From Rhodopseudomonas palustris (GTDB lineage: Bacteria; Pseudomonadota; Alphaproteobacteria; Rhizobiales; Xanthobacteraceae), in contig NZ_QKQS01000038.1 of assembly GCF_003226555.1 (NCBI RefSeq), positions 186,001 through 250,000 on the forward strand: a DNA stretch of 64,000 bases, read 5' to 3'. The notes below the pieces were generated by a model. It saw nothing but the letters and a program-made list of their open reading frames with translations, was not told the origin of the DNA and did not search any database. Below, piece after piece: positions 26,708 to 34,572 of the stretch (positions within the stretch are counted from its first letter, which is position 1; each line of letters opens with the position of its first letter). The translations under genes were made by a program, and so were the position numbers.

Positions 26708-27508
26708 TTAGTCGAAGGCGTGGAAATGATGGATCGGGCCGTGACCGTGCCCGACCGACAACCGATCCGCCGCGGCGATCGCGGCACTCACCCATTGCTT
26801 GGCCGCCGCCACCGAGGCCTGCAACGACTGGCCTTTGGCGAGATTGGCGGCGATCGCGGAGGACAGCGAGCAGCCGGTGCCGTGGGTGTTGTCGGTGATG
26901 ATCCGCGGCGCGGCGAGCGCCTGCACCTCGGTTCCAACAAACAGGTAATCGGTGCTGGTCGGCCCGGTGCCGTGGCCACCTTTGATCAGCACCGCTTCGC
27001 AGCCGAGCGCGAGCAGACGCCGGCCCTGGCTTTCGATTGCGGCCGGCTCGTCGGCGAGCTTTTCGTCGAGCAGCGCGGCGGCTTCCGGCAGGTTCGGCGT
27101 GATGATCCGGGCGCGCGGGATCAGCGCCGAGCGCAGCGCCTCGACGCAGTCGTCGGCGATCAGCCGATCCCCCGAGGTCGCGACCATCACCGGATCGAGC
27201 ACGACATTGGCGGCGTGCCAGCGGTCCAGCCCTTCGGCGATCGCGGCGATCACGCTGCGCTGTGCCACCATGCCGATCTTGGTGGCGGCGACCGCGAGAT
27301 CGCTGAACACCGCATCGATCTGCGCGGTGACGAACTCGGCCGGCACGTCGTGGATCGCGGTGACGCCGCGGGTGTTCTGCGCGGTCAGCGCCGTGATCAC
27401 CGAAGCACCATAGACGCGGTTGGCGGAAAACGATTTGAGATCGGCCTGAATGCCGGCGCCGCCTCCGGAGTCGGAGCCGGCGATGGTGAGTGCGATCGGA
27501 ATGGCCAT
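26708..27508 (-). CDS. thiD: Hydroxymethylpyrimidine/phosphomethylpyrimidine kinase
   Basis: 266 residues, ribokinase-like fold. The substrate-binding TIAGSDSGGGAGIQADLKSF is at the N-terminus and the anion hole with the catalytic Cys (THGTGCSLSSAIA) is near residue 210. It phosphorylates HMP and HMP-P for thiamine synthesis. The start is MAIPIALTIAG at 27508; the frame continues upstream without similarity. No TPP riboswitch was recognised in the 138 bp upstream, and no other thiamine gene is adjacent. Confidence 0.93.
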   Translation of the reverse strand: MAIPIALTIAGSDSGGGAGIQADLKSFSANRVYGASVITALTAQNTRGVTAIHDVPAEFVTAQIDAVFSDLAVAATKIGMVAQRSVIAAIAEGLDRWHAANVVLDPVMVATSGDRLIADDCVEALRSALIPRARIITPNLPEAAALLDEKLADEPAAIESQGRRLLALGCEAVLIKGGHGTGPTSTDYLFVGTEVQALAAPRIITDNTHGTGCSLSSAIAANLAKGQSLQASVAAAKQWVSAAIAAADRLSVGHGHGPIHHFHAFD

Positions 27509-27646
27509 CAACGTGCTCGATTGACAAAGCTGCGGACGCAGCAGCCTATCGCGGTCGTAGCGCGCCCGCACCGCAGCGGCAAGAGCTTGCGCCGACAGGG
27601 TGTTTTGGGCTTGATGGCGCAAATCAAGCTGCCGGAGAGACCCGCG

Positions 27647-27892
27647 ATGGTGCCGTTTTTCGTTCAGATCAAATGCCAGCTCGGCCAGTCCTATGCCGTC
27701 GCCAACGCGATCGCCGAAGCCGAGATCGCCTCGGAGATCTATTCCACCGCCGGCGATTACGACCTGCTGGTGAAGTTCTACGTCGACCGCTCGACCGACA
27801 TCGGCCATTTCGTCGCCGAAAAGGTCCAGGTCGTGCCCGGCATCAAGGACACCCACACCATCATCACTTTCAAGGCGTTCGGCCCGAAGTGA
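27647..27892 (+). CDS. Stand-alone Lrp/AsnC ligand-binding (RAM) domain protein
   Basis: 81 residues comprising only the RAM domain of Lrp/AsnC regulators: MVPFFVQIKCQLGQSYAVAN, YSTAGDYDLLVKFYV, VVPGIKDTHTIITF. It has no DNA-binding helix-turn-helix. Such proteins bind small molecules or modulate full-length Lrp proteins. I chose the ATG at 27647 because GGAGAG lies about 9 bases upstream; an ATG at 27614 would add 11 residues. It is divergent from thiD and convergent with the cytochrome c gene. Confidence 0.85.
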   Translation: MVPFFVQIKCQLGQSYAVANAIAEAEIASEIYSTAGDYDLLVKFYVDRSTDIGHFVAEKVQVVPGIKDTHTIITFKAFGPK

Positions 27893-27899
27893 TCGCCGA

Positions 27900-28829
27900 T
27901 CAGCCGGCCTCGGCCTTGCGCGGCGGCCGGACCGGCCCCTGCACCGGCGGCAGCGACTTGATGTAGGCGGCGATCGCCTCGCGGTCGGCCTTGCCGAGCT
28001 GCGAGGTGTTGCGGATCACCTGCGCCATCGAACCGCCGGCGCTGTCGCCTTCCGGCGTCATGCCGGTTTCGAGGAAATAGGCGATGTCGCCGGCGCTCCA
28101 ATCGGCGAGTCCCTTCTGGGTGATGTTCGGCACCCAGCCCTTGCCTTCGGGATCGGGCCCGCCGGCGAAACGCTGCGACGCCACGATGCCGCCGAGCGCA
28201 TTGCGCGGGCTGTGGCACTCGGCACAATGGCCGAAGCTGTTCACCAGATACGCCCCGCGATTCCACTGCGCCGATTGCGCCGGATCCGGCGTGAAGGTCG
28301 CGTCGTCGAAGAACAGCAGCTTCCACATCCCGACCGCGCGGCGGATGTTGAACGGGAACGGCACCTCGTTCGGCGGCGCCCGGCCGGCCACCGCCGGCAG
28401 CGTCTTGATGTAGGCGAACAGATCGCGGACGTCGTCGAGCCGCGCGTGCGCGTAGGACGGATATGGAAATGCCGGATACAAATGCACGCCGCCGGGGGCG
28501 GTGCCGCGCATCACCGCGCTGACGAATTCGGCCTCGGTCCATTTGCCGATGCCGTCGTTCGGATCAGGCGAGATGTTCGGCACGTAGAACGTGCCGAACT
28601 CAGATTTGAGCGCGAGCCCACCGCCGAGCCGCGTGCGATCGTCCTGCTTGGGCGTCGCGTGGCATTCGGCGCAGCCGCCGGCGTAGAACACGGTGCGGCC
28701 GTTCTCGAGATCGGCGGCACGCGCCGGCAGCCGATCCGCCGATATAGTGGCGGGCATCGTCAGCAGCCAGAAGGCGGCGCCGCCGATGAGCGCCGCGACT
28801 AGAAGCACGGCTCCGATTGTCCTGGCCAC
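27900..28829 (-). CDS. Membrane-anchored or secreted diheme cytochrome c
   Basis: 309 residues. An N-terminal hydrophobic segment (1-30) acts as signal or anchor. Two CxxCH sites, CAECH at 53-57 and a second CAECH at about 202-206, mark two cytochrome c domains like the subunits that serve membrane dehydrogenases. The tail is basic and Pro-rich. It starts 39 bp after the cytochrome c-556 gene in the same direction, and the molybdenum hydroxylase subunit lies further upstream, so it may carry electrons for that enzyme (inference). Confidence 0.88.
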   Translation of the reverse strand: MARTIGAVLLVAALIGGAAFWLLTMPATISADRLPARAADLENGRTVFYAGGCAECHATPKQDDRTRLGGGLALKSEFGTFYVPNISPDPNDGIGKWTEAEFVSAVMRGTAPGGVHLYPAFPYPSYAHARLDDVRDLFAYIKTLPAVAGRAPPNEVPFPFNIRRAVGMWKLLFFDDATFTPDPAQSAQWNRGAYLVNSFGHCAECHSPRNALGGIVASQRFAGGPDPEGKGWVPNITQKGLADWSAGDIAYFLETGMTPEGDSAGGSMAQVIRNTSQLGKADREAIAAYIKSLPPVQGPVRPPRKAEAG

Positions 28830-28868
28830 GGCGATCTCCGCTGCCGGCGGCGCACTTATCCGCGCGCG

Positions 28869-29318
28869 CTAACCATCCTTCTGACGGAAGGTCTCATGGC
28901 AGCTGCCGCAGGCTTTGCCGATCGGCTGCATCGCCGCCTTCAGCGTGTCGACATCCTTGATCTTGCCCTTGGCGCCGTCGACCGCCTTGGCGAAGTCGGC
29001 GATCTCCGCATCGAACTTGGCGCGCTCGGTCCAGATCTTCGGCGAAGCGCTGTACTTGCTGTCGAACGGCTTCAGCCCCTTGGCGCTGTCCGGAAACAGC
29101 TTGGGCAGCTCCTTGGCGGTTTCGTCGAACTGCTTCAGCGCCGCATCGACCGCGGCCTGATCGTAGGGCTTGTCGCCCTTGACCATGGCGCCGAGCACCA
29201 TCATGTTCCGGCCGTTGTCCTTCATCACCTTCTGGGTCTTATCGACCACGTCCTGTTGCGCCATCACGGCGCTCGCCGTCAGCACCAAGGCTCCGGCCAC
29301 GATCACAGTTCGCAACAT
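28869..29318 (-). CDS. Cytochrome c-556 (cytochrome c-prime family, low-spin)
   Basis: About 149 residues: Sec signal peptide (MLRTVIVAGALVLTASAVMAQ), four-helix bundle and a C-terminal CGSCH heme site near residue 138, as in cytochrome c-556 and c-prime. A Met near the mature N-terminus could be the sixth ligand, as in c-556. Two ATGs are possible; I chose 29318 because GGAGG lies 7 bases upstream, while it would be only one base from the ATG at 29324. It is a periplasmic electron carrier, followed closely by the diheme cytochrome gene. Confidence 0.9.
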   Translation of the reverse strand: MLRTVIVAGALVLTASAVMAQQDVVDKTQKVMKDNGRNMMVLGAMVKGDKPYDQAAVDAALKQFDETAKELPKLFPDSAKGLKPFDSKYSASPKIWTERAKFDAEIADFAKAVDGAKGKIKDVDTLKAAMQPIGKACGSCHETFRQKDG

Positions 29319-29436
29319 AGGCATTCCTCCCGCTGGTGTTTGAACTTGGTCGAGCGCCGCCAGTTCCGCGGCTGATCACAGGGGCGGCTTGGTGCCGCAT
29401 CCTGACGCTTCGTCTGTCGCCTCCCCGCCTTCCGGC

Positions 29437-31758
29437 CTAAAGCCGGTGGCGGCGTTCGTGTTCTCGGATCGCCATCCACACCCGCTCCGGCGTCGCCGGC
29501 ATGTCGATGTGGTCGATCCGGTATTCTCGCCACAGCGCATCGATGATCGCATTCATCACCGCCGGACACGAGCCGATCGCGCCCGCCTCACCAGCCCCTT
29601 TGACGCCCATCGGGTTGGTGGCGCACGGCACGTTGTGAGTCTCGAACGTGATCGGAGCGCCATCGGCTGCGCGCGGCAGCGCGTAGTCCATCAACGAGCC
29701 GGTGACGAGCTGGCCATCCTCGGCGTTGTAGACCGCCTGCTCCATCAACGCCTGGCCGATGCCCTGAATGGTGCCGCCATGAACCTGGCCGGCGAGGAGC
29801 AGCGGGTTCAGCGTCACGCCGAAATCATCGACGATGACGTAGTTGACGATCCTGATCTTGCCGGTCGCCGGATCGAGCTCGATCTCGACCAGATGCGTGC
29901 CGTTCGGAAAAGTGCCGTCGGCGCTGGAAAACGTCGCGCTGGCGTTCAGCTTGGCCGGATCGACGCCGGGCCGCTTGGCGAGGTCGGTGAACGAGATCGA
30001 ACGGTCGGTGCCGGCGATCCGGATCATGCCGTCGCTGATTTCGAGGTCGGCAGCGCTGGTCTCCAGCGCATCGGCCGCGATGTCGCGGAGTTGCTCGCCG
30101 AGCTGATGGGTGGCGCGCTGCACGCTGACGCCGCCGGACGGGATCGAGGCCGAGCCGCCGGTGCCGAGGCCGGTGGCGATCCGGTCGGTGTCGCCTTGCA
30201 CCACCCGCACCCGCTCCTGCGGCACGCCGAACTGCTCGGCGACGATCTGCGCATACGCGGTCTGATGGCCCTGCCCGCTCGACTGGGTGCCGATCAGCAC
30301 GGTGATGTCGCCGTCCGGATCCAGCACCACCTTGGCGGTTTCCTCGCCCATGGTGCCGCAGACCTCGACATAGGAGGCGAGGCCGATGCCGCGTACCAGC
30401 CCCTGTTTCTTGGCCGCCTTGGCGCGCTTGCCGAACTCCTTCCAGTCGCCGATCTCCATGGCGCGCTTCAGATGCGCGGCGAAGTCGCCGGAGTCGTACA
30501 CTTTGCCGGTCGCAGTCGTGTAGGGGAACTTGCGCGGCGGAATGAAGTTCTTGCGCCGGATCGCATCCGGCGACATCGACAGTTTGCGCGCGCAGGCGTC
30601 GACCAGACGTTCGACCACATAGGCCGCTTCGGGGCGTCCGGCACCACGATAGGCATCGACCGGGACGGTGTGGGTGAACACGGTGCGGATGCGGCAGTGG
30701 AAGGCCTGGATGTCGTACAGCCCCGGCAGCATGCCGACGCCGCCATAGGGGACATACGGGCCGAACGTCGACAGATAACCGCCGAGATCGGCGATCAGAT
30801 CAACGTCCATGCCGAGAAACCTGCCGTCCTCGGCCAGTGCCATCCGCGCGGTGGTGACATTGTCGCGCCCCTGCGAGTCGCCGACGAAGTGATCACCGCG
30901 GTCGGCGGTCCACTTCACGGTCTTGCGCAGCTTCTTGGCGGCGACCGCGAGCAGCGCGTATTCGCGATACGGAAACAGCTTGGTGCCGAAGCCGCCACCG
31001 ACATCCGGACAGATCACCCGCATCTTGTCGGTCGGGATCTTCAGCAAAGTCTGGCACAGGATGTCGCGCAGCCGATGGCTGCCCTGGCTGCCGACCGTCA
31101 GCGTGAAGTGATCGTGTTTGGCGTCGTACTCACAAACCGCGGCACGGGTTTCCATATAGTTGGTGACGACGCGCGGATTGACGATACTGATCTCGGCAAT
31201 CGCGTGCGCTTTGGCAAACGCCTCCTCGGTCGCCTTCTTGTCGCCGATCCCGGCATCAAACAGCACGTTGCCGACGTGATCCGGCCAGACCTGCGGCGCG
31301 CCGGGCTTCACCGCATGGGCGGCGCCGATCGCCGCCGGCAGCGGCGTCCACTCCACCTCGATCGCCTCCAGCGCATCACGGGCATGAGCCAGCGTATCGG
31401 CGACCACGAACGCGATCGCATCGCCGACATGGCGAACCTCGTCGCGCGCCAGGATCGGATAGTCCGGGCTCTTGAATGGCTTGTCCGGCAGGTTGAACAG
31501 ACACGGTAACCCGCCGATGTCCGCGACGTCGTCCGCGGTCAGGATCGTCAGCACACCGGGCAATGCGCGCGCCGCGGTGGCATCCAGCTCGAAGGTAGCG
31601 TGTGCATGTGGGGATCGCAGCACCAGGGCCTGCACTGATGATTGCGGCGCGTAGTCGTCGGTGTAGCGCCCCTTGCCGCGAATCAGGGGATCGTCCTCCT
31701 TGCGCAGCACACTCTGGCCAACGCCGAACTTCGTGGGAGCCAACTTGGTTGGAGCCAT
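29437..31758 (-). CDS. Molybdenum hydroxylase large subunit (xanthine dehydrogenase/CoxL family, form II-type)
   Basis: 773 residues. N-terminal aldehyde-oxidase a/b hammerhead (about 20-130) followed by molybdopterin cytosine dinucleotide-binding domains: VCPDVGGGFGTK, the active-site loop DAYRGAGRPEAAY (about 367) and the catalytic Glu in GVKGAGEAGAIG (about 720). The loop is AYRGAGR, not the AYxCSFR of true CO dehydrogenase, so the substrate is not expected to be CO. GGAGGT precedes the ATG at 31758. The usual FAD and [2Fe-2S] subunit genes are absent; the next genes in the same direction encode cytochromes c. Confidence 0.88.
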   Translation of the reverse strand: MAPTKLAPTKFGVGQSVLRKEDDPLIRGKGRYTDDYAPQSSVQALVLRSPHAHATFELDATAARALPGVLTILTADDVADIGGLPCLFNLPDKPFKSPDYPILARDEVRHVGDAIAFVVADTLAHARDALEAIEVEWTPLPAAIGAAHAVKPGAPQVWPDHVGNVLFDAGIGDKKATEEAFAKAHAIAEISIVNPRVVTNYMETRAAVCEYDAKHDHFTLTVGSQGSHRLRDILCQTLLKIPTDKMRVICPDVGGGFGTKLFPYREYALLAVAAKKLRKTVKWTADRGDHFVGDSQGRDNVTTARMALAEDGRFLGMDVDLIADLGGYLSTFGPYVPYGGVGMLPGLYDIQAFHCRIRTVFTHTVPVDAYRGAGRPEAAYVVERLVDACARKLSMSPDAIRRKNFIPPRKFPYTTATGKVYDSGDFAAHLKRAMEIGDWKEFGKRAKAAKKQGLVRGIGLASYVEVCGTMGEETAKVVLDPDGDITVLIGTQSSGQGHQTAYAQIVAEQFGVPQERVRVVQGDTDRIATGLGTGGSASIPSGGVSVQRATHQLGEQLRDIAADALETSAADLEISDGMIRIAGTDRSISFTDLAKRPGVDPAKLNASATFSSADGTFPNGTHLVEIELDPATGKIRIVNYVIVDDFGVTLNPLLLAGQVHGGTIQGIGQALMEQAVYNAEDGQLVTGSLMDYALPRAADGAPITFETHNVPCATNPMGVKGAGEAGAIGSCPAVMNAIIDALWREYRIDHIDMPATPERVWMAIREHERRHRL

Positions 31759-31983
31759 AGGGTCGTGACCTCCGATACGAGTTGGCGTCATCTTGCAGCG
31801 GATCGATGACCGGAGCAAACACGCCGGCCGTCTGATCGCGATGGAACACCGAAATATGAACCTGCTCGAGGCCAAGCGCCGCAAGGTCCGGCGGCGGGGC
31901 GCGGCCTGAGTTGACCTGGCGGCGGCACCCGGCACCGTTACTCAACCGAGAACAACCAGGTCCAAAAATAACAAGCCGAGAAT

Positions 31984-32014
31984 AAAAAAGGTGCACCGGT
32001 CGCCCGATGCACCC
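31984..32014 (-). terminator. Rho-independent terminator of the RG/Y-rich small protein gene
   Basis: Read on the minus strand, GGTGCA (32014-32009) pairs with TGCACC (31995-31990), with additional inner G-C pairs, followed by six Ts. It is 43 bp past the stop codon. Confidence 0.8.
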
Positions 32015-32057
32015 TTGGTTCTTTTCTATCGGGCGCTGTCGCCCGACCGAAACGGCG

Positions 32058-32345
32058 TCAGTAGCAGATCACCCGGCCATACACCGGGTTGAACACGCAA
32101 CCGCCATAGCCGCGATAGTAACCGCGACCACGGCCGCGATAGTAGCCCCGGCCACGTCCGCGGCCGTAATAGCCACGGCCACGGCCGCGACCACGGCCCC
32201 GCTGGGCTTCGGCCTTGCTGGTGCTGGCCGTGAGGAACAGCGCCGACGTGCCGACGAGGCTGAAGCAGTAGATTGCGGTCAGCGTGACTGCGGCGAGAAT
32301 GCGCGTGGTCCATCCCTTACGGGCCTTGGAAGCAGTTTGAGCCAT
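32058..32345 (-). CDS. Small Arg-Gly/Tyr-rich exported or membrane protein
   Basis: 95 residues. A basic N-terminus (MAQTASKARKG) precedes one hydrophobic helix (about 15-45) ending in an AEA signal-peptidase-like site; the mature part is repeats of (RG)n-YY separated by G, closing with CVFNPVYGRVICY and two cysteines. GGAGAA precedes the ATG at 32345 and a clear terminator follows, so it is a real, monocistronic gene. It is probably periplasmic or surface-located. RG-YY repeats can bind nucleic acid or polysaccharide or form cohesive coats; the function is unknown. Confidence 0.72.
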   Translation of the reverse strand: MAQTASKARKGWTTRILAAVTLTAIYCFSLVGTSALFLTASTSKAEAQRGRGRGRGRGYYGRGRGRGYYRGRGRGYYRGYGGCVFNPVYGRVICY

Positions 32346-32766
32346 ATGGATTGTTCTCCCGGTCGTTGAGCAGGTCACCGTCGTACCCGTTGTTGGTGAG
32401 GTTGTGGCGGAAGACGGTTCAAATGCACGGGGTCAATGCGCCCCCGTTGATCGGCCCCTGCTGTCAAGCTTATGATCAAGCTACGGTTTTGGTCAAGCCG
32501 CGATTGGACTCGACGCACTCCAACGAGCAACCGAACGAGTCGTTCCTTGACGGAGCGAAGGGTGCATTCGCGGCTGCGCGTGCAGTGCGGCATCGACGAT
32601 ATCCGCAGATGCGCCGCAATATCGAGGCGAGTGCCTCGCCATGTCCAAGTTTCGCGTGCAGGCTATACTGCAATTCAAGTGAACCGCATTCCGTTGCAAG
32701 CCGACAGCCAGAAGAGACGCCCTTCGCCTTGTCCGCGGTGACGCCACACCTTCAGAAAAGTAGCCC
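32346..32766. other. 421-bp divergent intergenic region
   Basis: Between the RG/Y-rich gene and the carbamoyltransferase. Overlapping short frames have no family similarity. It is clearly less GC-rich than its surroundings. Three [GA]TCAAGC motifs occur within 36 bp (about 32463, 32475 and 32492), which might be regulator half-sites. No strong Shine-Dalgarno precedes the carbamoyltransferase ATG. Confidence 0.5.
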
Positions 32767-34572
32767 ATGCCCCGTCAGCACACCTACATTCTCGGCCTCA
32801 ACACCTACGACCACGACGTCAGCGCCTGCCTGCTGCGTGACGGCGAGATCGCTTTCGGCATCGCCAAGGAGCGCATCACCCGCGAGAAGCACGCGTCCGG
32901 TTTCTACAAGGAGGTCATCGACTACTGCCTGGACGCCGAAGGCATCACCATGGCCGACGTCGATCTGGTGGTGCGCAACTGCTACATCCTGCCGGTGCCG
33001 GAGATGGAAGACCGGCTGATCTTCCAGGACATGCCCGGCTTCCTGCCCGAGCACGAGCGCGGCGAAGCCGGCAAGCACCCGCTGTTCCGCAATCACACCG
33101 ACAAGGTGGCGACGATCTCGCATCACCTCGCGCATGCCTACAGCGCGTTCGCGCCGTGCCCGTTCGAGGAAGGCGTCGTGATGATCGTCGACGGCGTCGG
33201 CAGCTACCGGGCCGACGTCCAGGAAGCCTTCCCCGGCGACGACGCCTCGCCGCTCGCCCGCGAATCCGAGAGCTACTACAAATTCAGCGGCACCAAGTTG
33301 GAATGCCTGAAGAAGGTGTGGATGGAGCCGGAGCGCGGCTTCCTCAGCGACGAGTTCTACAACATGCCGGGCTTAGGCGCGTATTACAGCCGCGCCTCGA
33401 CCTACGTGTTCGGCGACTGGAACAAATGCGGCGAGCTGATGGGGCTGGCGCCTTACGGCCGACCCGGTGCGATCCCGCCGATGCTGCAGTTCGAAAACAA
33501 CGAGCTCACCGTGCCGCGCTGGACGCCGGAACTGAACCAGCCCTACATCATGGACAGCCCCGGCAAGTGGGAAGACAACCCGTCGATGCGGCATTGGGAA
33601 GATCTCGCCTGGCGGGTGCAAGACGACACCGAGCGGGTGCTGCTGGAGCGCGCGCGCTGGCTGCGCGAGACCACCGGGGCCAAGAACCTGTGCATCGCAG
33701 GCGGCGTCGCGCTGAACTGCGTCGCCAATGGCCGGATCGCGCGCGAAGCCGGCTTCGAGAACGTGTGGATCCAGCCGGCCGCCGGCGACGACGGCATCGC
33801 GATCGGCTGTGCCTATTACGGCCATCTGGTGATCCAGCAGAAGCCGCGCGGCTTCGAAATGAAGCACGCCTATATCGGCCGGCCGTATTCGGACGCCGAG
33901 GTCGAGGAAGCGACGCAGCGTTTCTTCGTCAAGCCGCAGATCAACATCGTCCGCTCCAGCGAAGTCTACAAGGAGACCGCGCGGCTACTCGCCGACCAGA
34001 AGGTGATCGGCTGGTTCCAGAGCCGCTCCGAATTCGGCCCGCGCGCGCTCGGCCATCGCAGCCTGCTGGCCGACCCACGCAAAGCCGAGATGAAGGACAT
34101 CCTCAACAGCCGGGTGAAGCACCGCCAGCCGTTCCGCCCGTTCGCGCCGATCGTGCTGAAGGAGCGCGCCGACGAGATCTTCGAGGGCAAGGGCGACTCG
34201 CCGTTCATGCTGATGGCCAAACCGGTGGCGCCGGCCTGGCGCGACAAGATTCCGGCCGTGGTCCACGTCGACGGCTCGGCCCGCGTCCAGACGGTGGACG
34301 AAGAGACCGCGCCTGACCTGTATTACATCCTCAAGGAGTTCGAGGCACTGACCGGCGTCCCGGTGCTGGTCAACACCTCGTTCAACATCAAAGGCGAGCC
34401 GATCGTCGAGACGCCGCGCGACGCGATGGCCTGCTTCCTCACCACCGGCATCGATCATCTGGTGATGCACGACACCATCGTGTCGAAGAACAAGGCGCAC
34501 CGTTTCATCAATCCGGTGCTGCAGGTGTATTCCGACGTCACCAGCCTGGTGCGCTCGACCACCGCGGCGTGA
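32767..34572 (+). CDS. Carbamoyltransferase, NodU/CmcH/TobZ family
   Basis: 601 residues. The N-terminal domain (1-about 350) is Kae1/YrdC-like with ILGLNTYDHDVSACLLRDG, the metal-binding HHLAHAYSAF near residue 118, and GGVALNCVANG. The C-terminal carbamoyltransferase domain (about 390-570) has SEFGPRALGHRSLLADPR, RPFAPIV and VNTSFNIKGEPIV. Such enzymes carbamoylate sugars or antibiotics using carbamoyl phosphate and ATP. NodU decorates Nod factors, but no nod gene is here; with LPS genes nearby, carbamoylation of a surface sugar is the best guess. It is convergent with murJ. Confidence 0.9.
   Translation: MPRQHTYILGLNTYDHDVSACLLRDGEIAFGIAKERITREKHASGFYKEVIDYCLDAEGITMADVDLVVRNCYILPVPEMEDRLIFQDMPGFLPEHERGEAGKHPLFRNHTDKVATISHHLAHAYSAFAPCPFEEGVVMIVDGVGSYRADVQEAFPGDDASPLARESESYYKFSGTKLECLKKVWMEPERGFLSDEFYNMPGLGAYYSRASTYVFGDWNKCGELMGLAPYGRPGAIPPMLQFENNELTVPRWTPELNQPYIMDSPGKWEDNPSMRHWEDLAWRVQDDTERVLLERARWLRETTGAKNLCIAGGVALNCVANGRIAREAGFENVWIQPAAGDDGIAIGCAYYGHLVIQQKPRGFEMKHAYIGRPYSDAEVEEATQRFFVKPQINIVRSSEVYKETARLLADQKVIGWFQSRSEFGPRALGHRSLLADPRKAEMKDILNSRVKHRQPFRPFAPIVLKERADEIFEGKGDSPFMLMAKPVAPAWRDKIPAVVHVDGSARVQTVDEETAPDLYYILKEFEALTGVPVLVNTSFNIKGEPIVETPRDAMACFLTTGIDHLVMHDTIVSKNKAHRFINPVLQVYSDVTSLVRSTTAA

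Noticed and set aside
27509-27646. TPP riboswitch upstream of thiD
   Set aside because: I looked for the CUGAGA and ACCUGAUCUGG-type conserved segments on the minus strand and saw neither.
29389-31509. A 706-residue plus-strand open frame opposite the molybdenum hydroxylase
   Set aside because: The minus frame carries all family motifs; the plus frame is Arg/His/Asp-rich shadow sequence.
29437-31758. Naming the hydroxylase as CO dehydrogenase CoxL
   Set aside because: The active-site loop is AYRGAGR rather than AYxCSFR, and CoxM/CoxS are absent.
32351-33019. A 222-residue plus-strand frame overlapping the carbamoyltransferase start
   Set aside because: It is out of frame with the carbamoyltransferase and turns into Thr/Ser/Arg-rich shadow sequence where they overlap.
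32767-34572. A symbiotic nodulation island
   Set aside because: Only a NodU-family enzyme is present; no nodABC, nod box or symbiosis gene is in the window.
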